DNA from: Dreissena polymorpha | Lineage: Eukaryota > Mollusca > Bivalvia > Myida > Dreissenidae | Length of the DNA: 64,000 bases | NCBI RefSeq assembly: GCF_020536995.1 | Contig: NC_068357.1 | Span: forward strand, 125,552,268-125,616,267 | Reading direction: 5' to 3' | Shown here: piece after piece, positions 34,965 through 46,352 of the stretch | Layout: the number at the start of each line of letters is the position of its first letter | Position numbering within the stretch: position 1 is the stretch's first letter | Program-made: the position numbers and the translations under genes | Notes under the pieces: model-generated | Database searches by the model: none | The model's input: only the letters and a program-made list of their open reading frames with translations | Told to the model about the DNA's origin: nothing

Positions 34965-35545
34965 CATGGTCTGGATGTTTGGCAGGTGGGTGGGAAAGAA
35001 CGATGGTGACTCCGGGTGGGGCTTTGGGGGGCTCCATGGTTGGTTCTTGACTGATCTGTTGTCGCGCGCAGCGAGAGGGTGGATGAGGGTGCTTGTCTCG
35101 AGGGTCTTCAGCGGTTGGGTGCTAGGGCCGGGGCCGTATGCGGGCGCGGGGGGGGGGGGCTCGGGCTCGCTCGGCGTGGGTGCGCTTGTGCGGGGGCGGC
35201 GTGTTCTGCGATCTGGGAACTGCAACGATATACAGCCCTTCACGACTGACCGACGACCGTAAATAACCGACAGACATCTCCTCTTCCGCTCCAGACAAAT
35301 GCACAACAATCACATACCACATACTATACACAACCATACACAGATCAACATCAAGGGACCCGGAACACATGGGCGTGGCACTCTCATACACATCACCCGT
35401 TATGAGTGGGGGGTTGTGAGAGCGTTATGTGTGTGTATTCCGGGTCTTACTTACCGAGTGGTGTTGGTATGTGGGTCGCGTTGAGTGTCTTGTACATAAG
35501 TAGTGTGCGGGACACTCGGCGGGATCCGCACCTCATCACCACCTT
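34965..35545. promoter_or_regulatory. GC- and CpG-rich island upstream of the zinc-finger exon
   Basis: An abrupt rise in GC with frequent CG ('tgtcgcgcgcagcgagaggg', 'gggcgcgg', 'ggcggcgtgttctgcg') in an otherwise AT-rich window, ending about 330 bp before the ATG at 35871. A CpG promoter is plausible. The overlapping Pro/Ser-rich minus-strand frame (34962-35309) is probably a composition effect, but a real coding exon cannot be excluded. Confidence 0.4.
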
Positions 35546-35870
35546 ACGGTAAATAACACATTAAGGTCTCATTGGCCAACGTGCACGAAACTCTCTTTAA
35601 AATTAAATTATTTGGCGAATACCCGGGAAGCCGGGGTAAATTTGACCTACTTTGGCTCTAAATTAATCTTTTTCCCCTGAGAGGTCACAGGGGCAGGTCG
35701 GGCTACCATAACCTCGTGAAGAGGCCAGTAGGACCTGTAAATAAACTCTGAAACACACACAGTGAATCATAAATTGAACTAATTTATATAAATATTTCAA
35801 ACATTTGTGCTTCTTAAATGTAGGATACAATAATTTTACTGTGAGAGTAAGTGAGTTTTGTGTTTCTGCA

Positions 35871-35979
35871 ATGGCAGAAGTGGTAAAGTGCATACATTGT
35901 GGAAAGACAGTTGGGCAGAGGCAACGTGCTGTTTCTTGCGATGCCTGCGAGCGATGGCAACACTTAGGTTGTGATTCTG
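35871..35979 (+). CDS. Small Cys-rich zinc-finger exon (first exon)
   Basis: ATG at 35871, then 36 codons to a GTAAGT donor in phase 1. It encodes MAEVVKCIHCGKTVGQ..., with Cys pairs at residues 7/10 and 24/27 and a WQHxxC tail: C-x2-C...C-x2-C...WQH-x2-C. That is the PHD/treble-clef-like finger found at the N-terminus of a mollusc family often linked to MULE/FLYWCH transposase-derived proteins (from memory). The next recognisable exon (38680) is in phase 0, so an intermediate exon is missing or they are separate genes. Confidence 0.6.
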
Positions 35980-36984
35980 GTAAGTGAACTTATAATATAA
36001 TTATTTGTTATGACTTACATTTTTCAGGTCAGGCATATAATGTTTTCCCATAACTTATGAATCTAAATCATTTGATACTTGCATATTATCGGGTAATCAA
36101 CCAATGTCCGTTAATCCGTTGACACATAACAGATACCTGATAACGATAATAAAACATGTCATATAAATGTGGGAAGTCGCTTGACCGTTACCTTTGCGTT
36201 ATATCATATGGGTAATGTACACCGCTGCTACACCCGATAATTAATTAAGCATTGTTGAAATCCAACATAAAGTGCTGATTACATAGGATTTAAAACAATA
36301 TGTTTGTACTTTTACCTGAAATAATGAAATATGAATGAATATTATAATATTATGTGCATTTTATATTTATGATAAGAATTTACATCTTAACGTTTTATCT
36401 AATTTATACATAGTAAATAATCGTGATTATTTTTAACTAGCTTAACGCCCTTAACAATATTATTTCAGATATAAATTTTTACGTTTCGCACGTCGATTTT
36501 GGTATTTTCTTTACGAGTGAAACAATATAGCCAATACAAAATATCCTATTGATTACTCAAACACACTCTTTTACTATATAACATCGTGCATTTTTAACCA
36601 TGGAATATTTTTAATATGTTATATAAGACTACTTGCTATACTGTCAGTGCGGAAATTGACCTTATTTCTTTATATCCACCTTCACATTTTATTAGCGCCG
36701 TCTTTAATTAGGCTATCTCTAATAAAGAACAGATAACTGTGAAATTAATAACAATGTGCAACGGTGATGTGGATACATCCTCGTTTTTAATTTTACATGT
36801 ACACAACAATTTAGCCATAAATGAAATCAATTATTTTGGCAGTAAATCCAATTTTTCCAGTACAGTAGCCAGGTGCCTGTGTATTTAGCTGATAAGATAT
36901 ATTCACCACAGCAGGTTGCTAATACACAGTGTAGACTTCCCCTGTTTTATTATTGTATTTGTTATTTACCTGATTGGATTAAAT
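35980..36984. other. Intron or intergenic DNA, nothing recognised
   Basis: AT-rich, with no exon or repeat seen. Confidence 0.5.
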
Positions 36985-37193
36985 GAGTCGCGTTCTGGGA
37001 ATAATGGGCATAATGCATGTGCGTAAAGTGTCGACCCTAAATTGGATTTTTGCTAAAAAGACACTTCATTTAAACGAAAAATGTCATAAAAGCGGAAAGT
37101 GCCGTCCCTGATAATTCGTGCGGATTGTACAGGCTAATCTGGGACGACACTTTAAGCACATGCATTATGCACAGTTTTCTCAGAACACGACTC
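36985..37193. mobile_element. MITE of the 'gggacgacacttt' family
   Basis: Inverted ends GAGTCGCGTTCTGGGAA and the complement of GAGTCGTGTTCTGAGAA, then 'gcataatgcatgtgc' on both sides. Inner part 'aaaaatgtcataaaagcgga' and 'aggctaatctgggacgacac'. AAAT on both flanks may be the target duplication. Confidence 0.8.
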
Positions 37194-38425
37194 AAATAAA
37201 GTATATTCATTCGGGTCTGCTAGCGTTATGTTAAGGGTCATTTTATTTGAAAAGCTGGGTTTCTGTCATAATTTCCATCGTTTTGCTTGTATACACAATT
37301 TGATGAATTTATTGGCGCGATGGAGTATAAAACATGCTGACAGAATAGTATCAGTTTTTAATTATGTGTAATTTAATTCGCATCTTTCGCTTAACTCGAA
37401 GTTCAATGTCACGCGCACTTCACAAACATCACGTTTCATTGTATTTATTTTTATAAATTATGTACAAATATTAAATGTTATATACATAATTATGTTTTGT
37501 TTATTTACGTAACTAGAAAGAAATAATAAAACATTGCTATATATAAAGCGCTTTACTTTTGCAAAATTCTACAATAAATAAAGACATATCGTATTTTATT
37601 AAGTGCACGTGCTTGACATTATAAAATATTAGTATTTTATTGTAAAACAATCGAAATTTGACCTGAGATTTGATGCAAGTCACAATTTATTTAGCGGCCG
37701 GTATTCTGCTCTCGGCCGCTGATGGTGTATTGTAGTTTATACAATTATGATAAGAAACTGTAGCAGGCAACAGGCATCAGGTTGATAAGAAGAACTGATG
37801 TATTTATTGAACGCGAATAACATCAACAACTAATAATGTTTTGAAATTATAAATTTGCCCATAATAATTGTATAACATTATTCATCAAGCGCAAAGTGCA
37901 TTAAACGCTCGCCCGCTGTTGGGTATTTTATATTTAGTAACACCTTAATACCATCATTTTTTAAACGGAGAACTCTTTTTGTTAAGTGTACGTGCTTGAA
38001 GTAATGTTGCTCTTATTTATATAAGACTACTTGCTATACAGCCAGTGTCATGCGAAAATAGATCTTATTTCAGTAAATAACATTACTTCGGCATTGTAAA
38101 ATTGCGTATTGTATGATTATAATATATAGACATTTATTTAATGTACTGATATCTAAATCAACTTATGATTTTACCGGTATTATGGCATTGAACGCGTGTA
38201 TAAAAGGCACATATACTATTCTTATTAAATCATATTAATACTTATACTAATTTAAGTCATCACATAATCAGATTGCGCACTGCGTGTAATCAGATTATCA
38301 CCTTAAAACGATTCCGATGGATTATTAAATCGAGCTTACTATTCAAATCAGTGATTCCTTGTGGTACAATCAAGCATGGGATAATGGCAGACATACCCAT
38401 GGCACAGTTCATGATTTATTTTATG
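37194..38425. other. Intron or intergenic DNA, nothing recognised
   Basis: AT-rich. No supported exon, RNA or repeat. Confidence 0.5.
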
Positions 38426-38427
38426 TA

Positions 38428-38500
38428 GCTCACAGCCGAGGATCGAACCAATGGTATCTGATATTTTGAAGCGGATATGTTGCCACTAGGCTATACGAGG
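38428..38500 (-). pseudogene. tRNA-like sequence (degenerate; SINE head or pseudo-tRNA)
   Basis: On the minus strand it reads with an A-box-like 'tagcctagtggc' and a B box 'ggttcgatcc' at tRNA spacing, but acceptor and T stems do not pair well. No Pol III terminator directly follows. Best seen as a decayed tRNA or SINE head. Confidence 0.45.
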
Positions 38501-38679
38501 TTTCAAGAATGAACATGGGTCAGTTACTCTATCGGTATAGAATCTGACGGTGTTTACAACATGATACAGAAGCATAAATATTACGTATCTGAACATCATT
38601 CTTTCATGTTAGTTTGAAAAAGTATGTGTATTTCTAGGTCTTTGATGTGCTGATTTAATTTTATTTGTTTACCTTACAG

Positions 38680-38832
38680 ACTCTGGAAAATGGCCCTGAA
38701 GCAGATGAGACGAATTCCACACCAGAAACTGAGGAAATGTCAGATAACCGTTCACCAGACTTGAGTTTCGAGAACGAGGCAGATGGTTTGTTGGTTGAAA
38801 GCAGTGCATCACTACTAGACGTATCTCTAAGA
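38680..38832 (+). CDS. Acidic linker exon of a transposase-derived gene (hypothetical)
   Basis: A 153-bp exon between 'accttacag' and GTGAGT, phase 0 at both ends. It encodes TLENGPEADETNSTPETEEM... ending LLDVSLR, a Glu/Ser/Asp-rich disordered stretch. The phase-0 borders fit the next exon at 40052. It probably links a DNA-binding module to the following transposase-like region. Confidence 0.6.
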
Positions 38833-38883
38833 GTGAGTTGTTTTATCGTTATACAAAATGTTGTTGAATAAAGATAATTTGAA

Positions 38884-39692
38884 ACAAGATGCGTTTGTGA
38901 AACACAATGTCCCCCTAAATAATGTTTGACCTTGAAGGATGACCTTGACCCTTCACCACTCAAAATGTGCAGCTCCATGAGATACACATGCATTTCAAAT
39001 ATAAAATTGCTAGCTTCAATATTGCAGAAGTGACATTACATGAGCAATTTTGACCCATATATTTGACCTTTAAGGATGACCTTGACCTTTCACCACTCAA
39101 AATGTGCAGCTCCATGAGATACACGTGCATGCCAAATATCAAGTTGCTATCTTTAATATTGCAAGTGTATTCATAAAATAAGCGATTTGGGCCACATATA
39201 TTTGACCTCTGACCTTGAAGGATGACCTTGACCTTTCACCACTCAAATTGTGCAGCTCCATGAGATACACATGCATGCCAAATATCAAGTTGCTATCTTC
39301 AATATTTCAAAAGTATTAATAAAATAAGCGATTTGGGACAAATATGTTTTACCTCTGACCTTGAAGGATGACCTTGACTTTGACCTTTCACCACTCAAAA
39401 TGTGCAGCTCCATGAGATACACATGCATGCCAAATATCGAGTTGCTATCTTCAATATTGCAAAAGTATTCATAAAATGAGCAATTTAGGCCACATATATT
39501 TGACCTCTGACCTTTCACCACTCAAAATGTGCAGCTCCATGAGATACTCATGCATGCCAAATATCAAGTTGCTATATTCAATATAGCAAAAGTTATTGCA
39601 AAATGTTTAAGTTGGCGCAAACCAACCAACCAACAGACCAACCAACAGACAGGGCAAAAACAATATGTCCCCCACTTCTATAGTGGGGGACA
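38884..39692 (+). mobile_element. Hairpin-ended tandem-core element, 5 units ('aaaatgtgcagctcc' family)
   Basis: Start 'acaagatgcgtttgtgaaac'. Five units marked by 'caccactcaaaatgtgcagc' at about 38955, 39091, 39239, 39390 and 39516. Then 'accaaccaacagacc' and a hairpin 'tgtcccccac...gtgggggaca'. Longer relative of 21382-21905. It lies in the intron between the exons at 38680 and 40052. Confidence 0.85.
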
Positions 39693-39714
39693 TAAAAAAA
39701 TATTTGTAGTTCAA

Positions 39715-39900
39715 GGTCGCGGTGTTGTAGTGGATGAGATATCCGCCTAGCGATCGGGTGTTAGTGGGTTCACTCCTTACTTGGGAAGCATTCTAATTAT
39801 CTCCTCCATGGACACCAAGTACTGGTTCTTCCCAGGAAACCGACTCGATAATGTCCATGTCTGCCTACCATGCTCGAAAGGGCACTTGGCAGTATAAATA
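39715..39900 (+). mobile_element. tRNA-derived SINE (second copy)
   Basis: Same head and central block ('gacaccaagtactggttct', 'ccaggaaaccgactcga') as 4466-4650. The B box is decayed. It begins about 20 bp after the hairpin end of the previous element. Confidence 0.75.
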
Positions 39901-40051
39901 GATAGTTGTTTTTCATGCTCTTCCCATTTTTAAAGAAAAAAACTGAAGAAGTTATCAGTTTGGTGATGCCTTAGTAAAATACAGAAAGACCTATAATCTT
40001 TACTTCAAACTGCATTTACTTTGCTTGTAAAAATGTATTTATTTATTTCAG

Positions 40052-40324
40052 CTCCATGACTATGGAAGGTTTACACCAGTACCCGCCATAATCCGTCATC
40101 AGTGTGAACAAGTGCAACCGGAGCTGATTTCTGTGGTTACTCAAACCGACGATACGAGAGTTCCCAGAAGTATATCAACCCAGACTTCTACTGAAACGTC
40201 GACAGTTGGGATACAAGTGGATCGGCCTAGCTTCACCTTTGAGGATATAAGGGATGATGACGATAAGGTGTTGTTCTACACTGGTATCCCAACTGCTGGA
40301 ACTTTTGAGTGTTTATTTGATGAG
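40052..40324 (+). CDS. HARBI1/DDE_Tnp_4-type transposase N-terminal region exon
   Basis: A 273-bp exon between 'atttatttcag' and GTCAGT, phase 0. It encodes a polar stretch with repeated TQT motifs ('SVVTQTDDTR', 'RSISTQTSTETSTVGIQV') and ends 'DDDKVLFYTGIPTAGTFECL'. The 'xVxFYTGxPxxxTF' block is the conserved lead-in to the HTH and DDE_Tnp_4 nuclease in THAP/HARBI1-like transposase-derived proteins. The catalytic part would be in later exons, which I did not find before the opposite-strand gene at 42.5 kb; it may be lost or cut by the repeat at 40956-41515. Confidence 0.6.
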
Positions 40325-40955
40325 GTCAGTGTTGGAATGAAAGCAGGGTTAGCACGAAAAACCTGTCCCCGGAAAATAAAGTGTGTTTATAAACTGAAAA
40401 TAGTCATGCTAATATAAACTGGAAAAGTGGCTCCTTAAAACTAGTACAAATTAAGTTTGATAAGAAGCTGAACAAGTGAACTTTGTGAGAAATTCAGTAT
40501 ACAATTTAACTAGAAGTGTTTGACCATTGCATGTATGTATAAGTAATATACTATGTAATTATGTGAATAATACTTAATTTCACATTTTACAGTCAGCTTT
40601 CATTTGTGAAAATAAAATTGTTACTGATTATTATTTTCTTGTCTCATATTCCATACAAACATTTTCAGGCAAAAAAAGAAAATTGTGTTTCTGCGTTTGT
40701 GTGTTTGTGCCAATATATTTATACATGTTTTCTTGCTTGAAAGCAGTTTTGTAAGACCAAACAAATTATAAGACTGAAATTCTGATAAATATTGTACTGG
40801 ATTCAAGTTTACATACATTAATTGACACAGAGCGTTGAAAACACAGATTTCTTTTGTATACCTAAGTAAATGTTTGTCTTTAAGGTTTAGTACTGCTACT
40901 GAAGACTTAATCAACAGTTAATTTATAATTGGGAGCAATAAACCCGTCAAGAATT

Positions 40956-41515
40956 TTTATGCCCCCGAAGGAGGGCATATAGTGATCAGACTGTCTGTCG
41001 GTCTGTCCGTCCGTCACACTTTGCGTTTAGGTTTCGAAAAATCCTCATAACTGCTATGTCGCTTTGGATAGCAATTTCATATTTGGCATGCATGTGTATA
41101 TGGACAAAGCTTTTCCATACGCACACAAATTTTGACCCCTGTGACCTTGACCTTAAACTAAGGGTCCGCGTTTAGGTTTCGAATATGCATTTAGGTTTCG
41201 AAAAAAGCTCATAACTTCTATGTCGCTATAGTGATCGGACTGTCTGTCGGTCTGTCCGTCACACTTTGCGTTTAGGTTTCGAAAAATGCTCATAACTTCT
41301 ATGTCGCTTCAGATAGCATTTTCATATTTGGCATGCATGTGTATATGGTCAAGGCCTTTCCATATGCACACAAACTTTGACCCCTGTGACCTTGACCTTA
41401 AACTTAGGGTCCGTGTTTAGGTTTCGAAATATGCATTTAGGTTTGGGAAAATGCTCATAACTTCTATCAAGCGTATATAGGGGGCATAAGTCATCCTATG
41501 GTGACAGCTCTTGTT
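40956..41515 (-). mobile_element. Hairpin-ended element, reversed ('cgtttaggtttcgaaaa' family)
   Basis: Read on the minus strand it begins 'acaagagctgtcaccatagg' and closes with a short hairpin of 'tgccctcc...ggaggg' type (plus-strand 'atgcccccgaaggagggcat'), preceded by 'ggacggacagaccgacag'. The interior repeats 'gcgtttaggtttcgaaaa' and 'tgtgaccttgaccttaaact'. A third family with the same end rules. Confidence 0.8.
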
Positions 41516-42150
41516 TAAAACCAAGATTTCTGATACAAGTAGCAACACCTGCAGAGTACTTGTCAGATGTAAAGCAGAAGTCATACCAGCAAAGCTTCCA
41601 AGGTGTCTATTAACTCAATGGGGTTCTGAAATGATCTATACTTGGACAAAAAGCATTGTGCACAGATTTTTAATAAGATGCAGCTGTTGATACCTCTGTG
41701 TTGATTTTCTTAATTTGGTTCATGCTTGCCACTCATTAATTTCATATCATTTTAACATTTTGAAACAGATTATTATCGTAAACCCTTCGGTTTTTCTCCA
41801 AACACAGGTAAGGTAATAAGTGATGGATAATAACATAGCAAAAGTTCTTTTTATGATTTATCATTTTAAGAGCAAATCAATTTAGCGGAATAACAATTAA
41901 CAATCACGTTGTGATGGTATTAATGAACCGTACACAAATCGTTGAAAAGCATTCTACATGTACTACTGTAAAATTCATAATATGAACAGTTGATAAATAT
42001 TTATACATTCATACACTTTTATGTACAATATTTATATGCTTTGTAGAGCTAAATGACTATTGAAACATAAAAAAGGAGGGACCTCAATGATGTCCTGTAC
42101 TGTTGTTACTTAAATTATTTTCTGATCTGGCGTTAACTTTTGTTATTTAA

Positions 42151-42370
42151 CCCTATTCCACTTGGAAGCACAGTGAAAACAGCATAAAACCAGAACAGCA
42201 TGCTAGTAACTCGCAGTCTGTTCAGGTTTTATACTGTTTGCTGCTCATCAGTATTTAAGGGTTGGAAATGAAGCCTTTAAAACTTAAATTTAGTAATAAA
42301 GGTACTTTATTACATTTAACTTTTTAAGGAACTACAAAAGCTTGAAAATACATATTTAAGAAGTAAAGGG
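42151..42370. mobile_element. 220-bp piggyBac-type MITE (CCCT ends, TTAA)
   Basis: CCCTATTCCACTTGG at the left and ...AAGTAAAGGG at the right, flanked by TTAA (42147-42150 and 42371-42374). TTAA plus CCC ends are the piggyBac signature. Contains the 'gcagtctgttcaggtttta' block. No coding capacity. Confidence 0.75.
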
Positions 42371-42497
42371 TTAATCTCTAGAGAAAAGTGAGACATCAAA
42401 ATTATAAAAACATATTCTAGGAGCAAGGGTAAGCTTGCGAGAAATTCACAATTGTGATCTTAAATTCATATTTGTTACTATTCTTTAAAGATTGCAC

Positions 42498-44034
42498 TCA
42501 ATTTCTTTTAAATCTTTCAGTCTCTTGTTTCAGTAAAATTACTTCACCAAAATTGGATGCAGTTACACGTAATTTTCTTTCATCTTCCCAAAGTACGTTC
42601 TTTCCCTGACCTCTGGTTAATTTTTCAATACTTTGGCATTCAAGTTCATCCATTTGTAGCATATCCATCATTTTCGACATTTTATCCTTCACAGTTTCAC
42701 TATTCAGATCTACGCTATCACTAAAGTTATATCCAATTTCTATAAACTTTGGTAATTTCACCTCTTCCTTCTCTTCTACAAAGTTCAAAAGCCATCCAGC
42801 TGTTGGGTTGCATATTTTCGAGTTTTGAACGGAAACTGTTCTCATTTACAGAAATCGCAAGAAGTTCTTTTCTGGTGTTATTTTCGACTGGCTCTAATTT
42901 TGACTCAAAGGTATGTTTCCGAAATGTAAATTCGCTAGACTTTTTAGGCGTTCGCTTTCTTTTCCGGGGATTATTAAATCTGTCCCACACGCATTTTTTT
43001 GAGGTTGATCTTAGAGTGCCGTCCTTCTTTTTAGCAGTGAGATCAGAAAGGGCATACATAAATGCACCAATATGGATACATGCTTCTCCGCTCCTGAAAA
43101 TATATAAACATAATAATTAGACATACTTTCAAACTGCACTTTTTTTTTTGCTCGAGCATCTAAATTTTGATGAAAATTTCCCAGAAACTGGTCCATCCCG
43201 AGAATAGCTTGTGACCAGTATATAGATCTATGAAAATGATTGGTATAATGCCGATTCGGGGATCGTAACTACTAGTTCTTCTTGAATGCTCTGAGGGTTT
43301 ATGAGTACATTCGTACACCTCACAACCCAGAGGGTAAATATAGCTGGGAGTTGGATTATTGCAACTAGGATTGTAACAGAGGCATGTCTCTTGATAAATT
43401 ATTTATAACCTCGTTTCAATATTGCAAGAACTTATATGAAAAACTGTGTACACTCACCCGGCTGTGCAATTACATTCCGCTGAATGAACCTGTCCAGTGA
43501 CCTTTGACAGACAGAGCCACACACTGTGATCTGGGTTTTCTTTCACATTTGCACTCGGTAGTGATGGTAATACTTTGCATTTAACAAAACAATGTTCCCA
43601 TTTGTCACTTATGTCATGGTACAAAATACTGTGTTTATGTCTGTAAACATAATACAATTTTTTGATCTCAATTGTTTTTGTGTGTTCATTTTCAGCACAA
43701 AATAATTGTAGATGTCACTATCTATTAATGTAGGAAAGTCCATTAAGTCACTACTCAACGTTTTTAATACATCTGGATGTGGCAGCTTTTCACCGAGTGG
43801 CGTAAAAAGTTTTTCTGTTTTCCTTTTTTCATAATTTACTTCCGCATTCCTGTGCAGCTGTCGATCATTTAATCCTAGCTTTTGTACGCCTTTTGTCCTC
43901 AAGACAAGTTCATTCTTATTCCCTGACACATAATGATTATGAAATCGTAAATAATCCTTCAATTGTGCAACACTTAATTTGTCAATTTCGATGTCAGACA
44001 GATAACGATCGTTTTCTTTCTCATTCGACGCCAT
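42498..44034 (-). pseudogene. SAP + SWIM zinc finger + YqaJ-type gene, damaged and cut short
   Basis: Two exons on the minus strand: 43458-44034 (ATG at 44034; donor GTGAGT) and about 42498-43093 (acceptor 'tattttcag'). Exon 1 opens with a SAP-like helix-turn ('LSVAQLKDYLRFHN', a DNA-binding module). The exon junction builds a SWIM finger with CNC in exon 1 and CIH in exon 2. The end, 'LTRGQGKNVLWEDERKL' and 'TASNF', matches the entrance to the YqaJ-like nuclease fold, but the catalytic core is absent. About two frame changes interrupt it. The SAP/SWIM/YqaJ combination is known as a multicopy family in molluscs and cnidarians and is probably mobile-element derived. Confidence 0.65.
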
Positions 44035-44039
44035 TGTTA

Positions 44040-44490
44040 CTGGAAATCAATACTACCCAGCGATTCAATCGCACATTCTCGGCCCTTTCCGTCAAACATC
44101 GGATAAGTATTATGATAATCTGCGAGGGGTACCGAATGCCAGCGATTGAGAACCTCCAATTCCGGAGAATACTCAGGGGAGATATGCGACTTTCCGAAAA
44201 GGGCTCAGTGGCCTCCCTTATTCTAGAAGATGCCCAAGGGAAGTAACTGCCGTGAGGAGTTTGATCTAAAGTTTGCGAATGGGAGATATAGGCCCGACAA
44301 TTCGAGTAAAATTACATACGCAAATTTGAATTAAAAAATAGTCATGAGGATGTTAAGCAGCCTTTTATTAAGTGGGTCTTCAACTGTCGGGTCCAAGTGC
44401 CCGATAATCGACTTTGGGACCCGACAATCGACTAAAGACCCAACAATACGGCGGTAAAATGGACGTTTGACCCACCATTTTACCCAATCT
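44040..44490. other. Upstream region of the SAP/SWIM gene; no separate gene
   Basis: Moderately GC-rich to about 44260, as expected near a promoter. The 117-codon plus frame here (43893-44246) is antisense to the SAP exon and is not supported. Confidence 0.45.
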
Positions 44491-44492
44491 GA

Positions 44493-44495
<3 letters not shown>

Positions 44496-44548
<53 letters not shown>
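44496..44548. repeat. (TA)n microsatellite
   Basis: About 26 uninterrupted TA dinucleotides. Confidence 0.95.
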
Positions 44549-44552
<4 letters not shown>

Positions 44553-46350
44553 GAGGGAGTTAATGTCTTGGTAGTTTCGTTGACAAACTTCCATTAAAAC
44601 TGAATGCCCAGGCCTACGCACGTATTTGCAATGACATCGTATATGCAATGACACAGTTACGTGACAGAAGCTGTTTGCATGTACATGCAGCATTATATCT
44701 TGTTACATAGTATTCTTACAAATTAAACAAGATTGACATTAGTTCATCTAAAAAAATGATTAAATCATGGTATTTTTATCAACTATAACGAACGTTTGAG
44801 CAGAAAAAGTGGTGTTTATTTTTCAACGATAAGAGAAATTATTGATTCACTCTCTTTTAAAATACGCTAGTCAGCTTTTGTTTGTACTTACCGCGCGTGC
44901 TCAAATATCGGAAAAACCCAGACTGGAGTGTTCCGAATAACAACTATTGGTATAGCGTTTTTTAAAGGTGTATGCCATACGCGTGTGCCGGGAAAACAAG
45001 GCTTAATGTATTTTTCTGTTCAGCTCCATAATAATTATATCCAATTTGTATGTAATTAATGTCGGTTAACATAAATCCGATGTATTGTTCGAAAATATTT
45101 AGGCGTTCATTCATTATGGATCTAAAACGGAGCATTAATCCGCATATAAAAAACACCGGGCGCATTGCATGTTAGTTCGGAGACATTTAATTATTTCGAA
45201 AGAAAGCAATAAGAGGTTCAATTCTATATCAGCAAGTTTCGTTTCGCATGATTACGCTCTTACTTCTCGTATATATTTGATCTTGGCAAATACCTAGTGT
45301 TTTATTTTGCATAATCTAAATTACGTTATGCGTCTATATGTACTATTATGGCAGCATAGCGCCATTTTCGGAAGGGATATTATGTTCCGACCTCAGTTAA
45401 AAACGAATTCAAGACTTATGCGCTTAATCATAATTCTGAATGTCATTGCAGTTTTCAATATAATTTCAGTAACAGAGTAAAAATAATAGTGCCATGGCCT
45501 TTGAAATGCATATTGAGATTCAGTACTTCTTTTGTACCATTTCTCTATTGCGTTAAGAAGATTGTGAACTCTTAAGATACAAAAACATATTAGACGGTTA
45601 TATTCATTTTAGAACAACACATGGTAAGAACAACACATGGTAACAATCATGCTTGCAATTATAGTAATAAACAAATACGTTTTTGTCTGGTTTCCAACTT
45701 ACTATTGACAGCCTTATAAAACTATTTCAGAGACAGAATATCGAGTATATTACATTTTTTTAAACATATTTTGATCGTTTGATTGTTTGAAAAAGGCGAT
45801 TTCGACTAAAAAAACCGTATATGTGTTAGTTCAAATAATATCTGTAACTGCAATTATGTCAAATCAGCAATTCAGATAAACGTATCAAGTCCTCAAAACG
45901 GCAAAACTCTTAAGCGGTCAAAATATGTGCGAGTTAAAAAAAGTAAAGAAAGATCTATGATTATATTCAGAATATGACCCATGTGCAAAATCGTTTTTAA
46001 ACGTACTTTTATAAGACTCAATACCCCTATGCACAAGGTTAAGGTTACACTATAGGCCAAATGTTAATATTTGTTTTCCCATACAGTTGACACAGTATAT
46101 ATGATGAATTGTTTAGTTTTAAGCTATTTGCACATGAAACATGATTTTATTATCTTAACTCACATACTAAATCCTAACATCTGGCATGCGTCATTTAATG
46201 CAGTGTACGGTCTTGATTACACTGTGTAAGCTTTACATGTGTATTGTAAAACGTATGTACATACCTGTGTTTAATATGCCTAAAACGGAATCATTTCCTT
46301 ACTATTTCCAGTTAGCAACGTAACAAGACGCTGAGACGTTGTGACGTTAA
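44549..46350. other. Intergenic DNA, nothing recognised
   Basis: AT-rich gap between the two head-to-head YqaJ-type loci. No exon or repeat supported. Confidence 0.5.
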
Positions 46351-46352
46351 GA

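Noticed and set aside
34962-35309. Pro/Ser-rich minus-strand protein
   Set aside because: Explained by local GC-rich composition; not called as a gene, though not fully excluded.
43893-44246. 117-codon plus-strand ORF
   Set aside because: Antisense to the SAP exon and its promoter; no domain and no splice logic.
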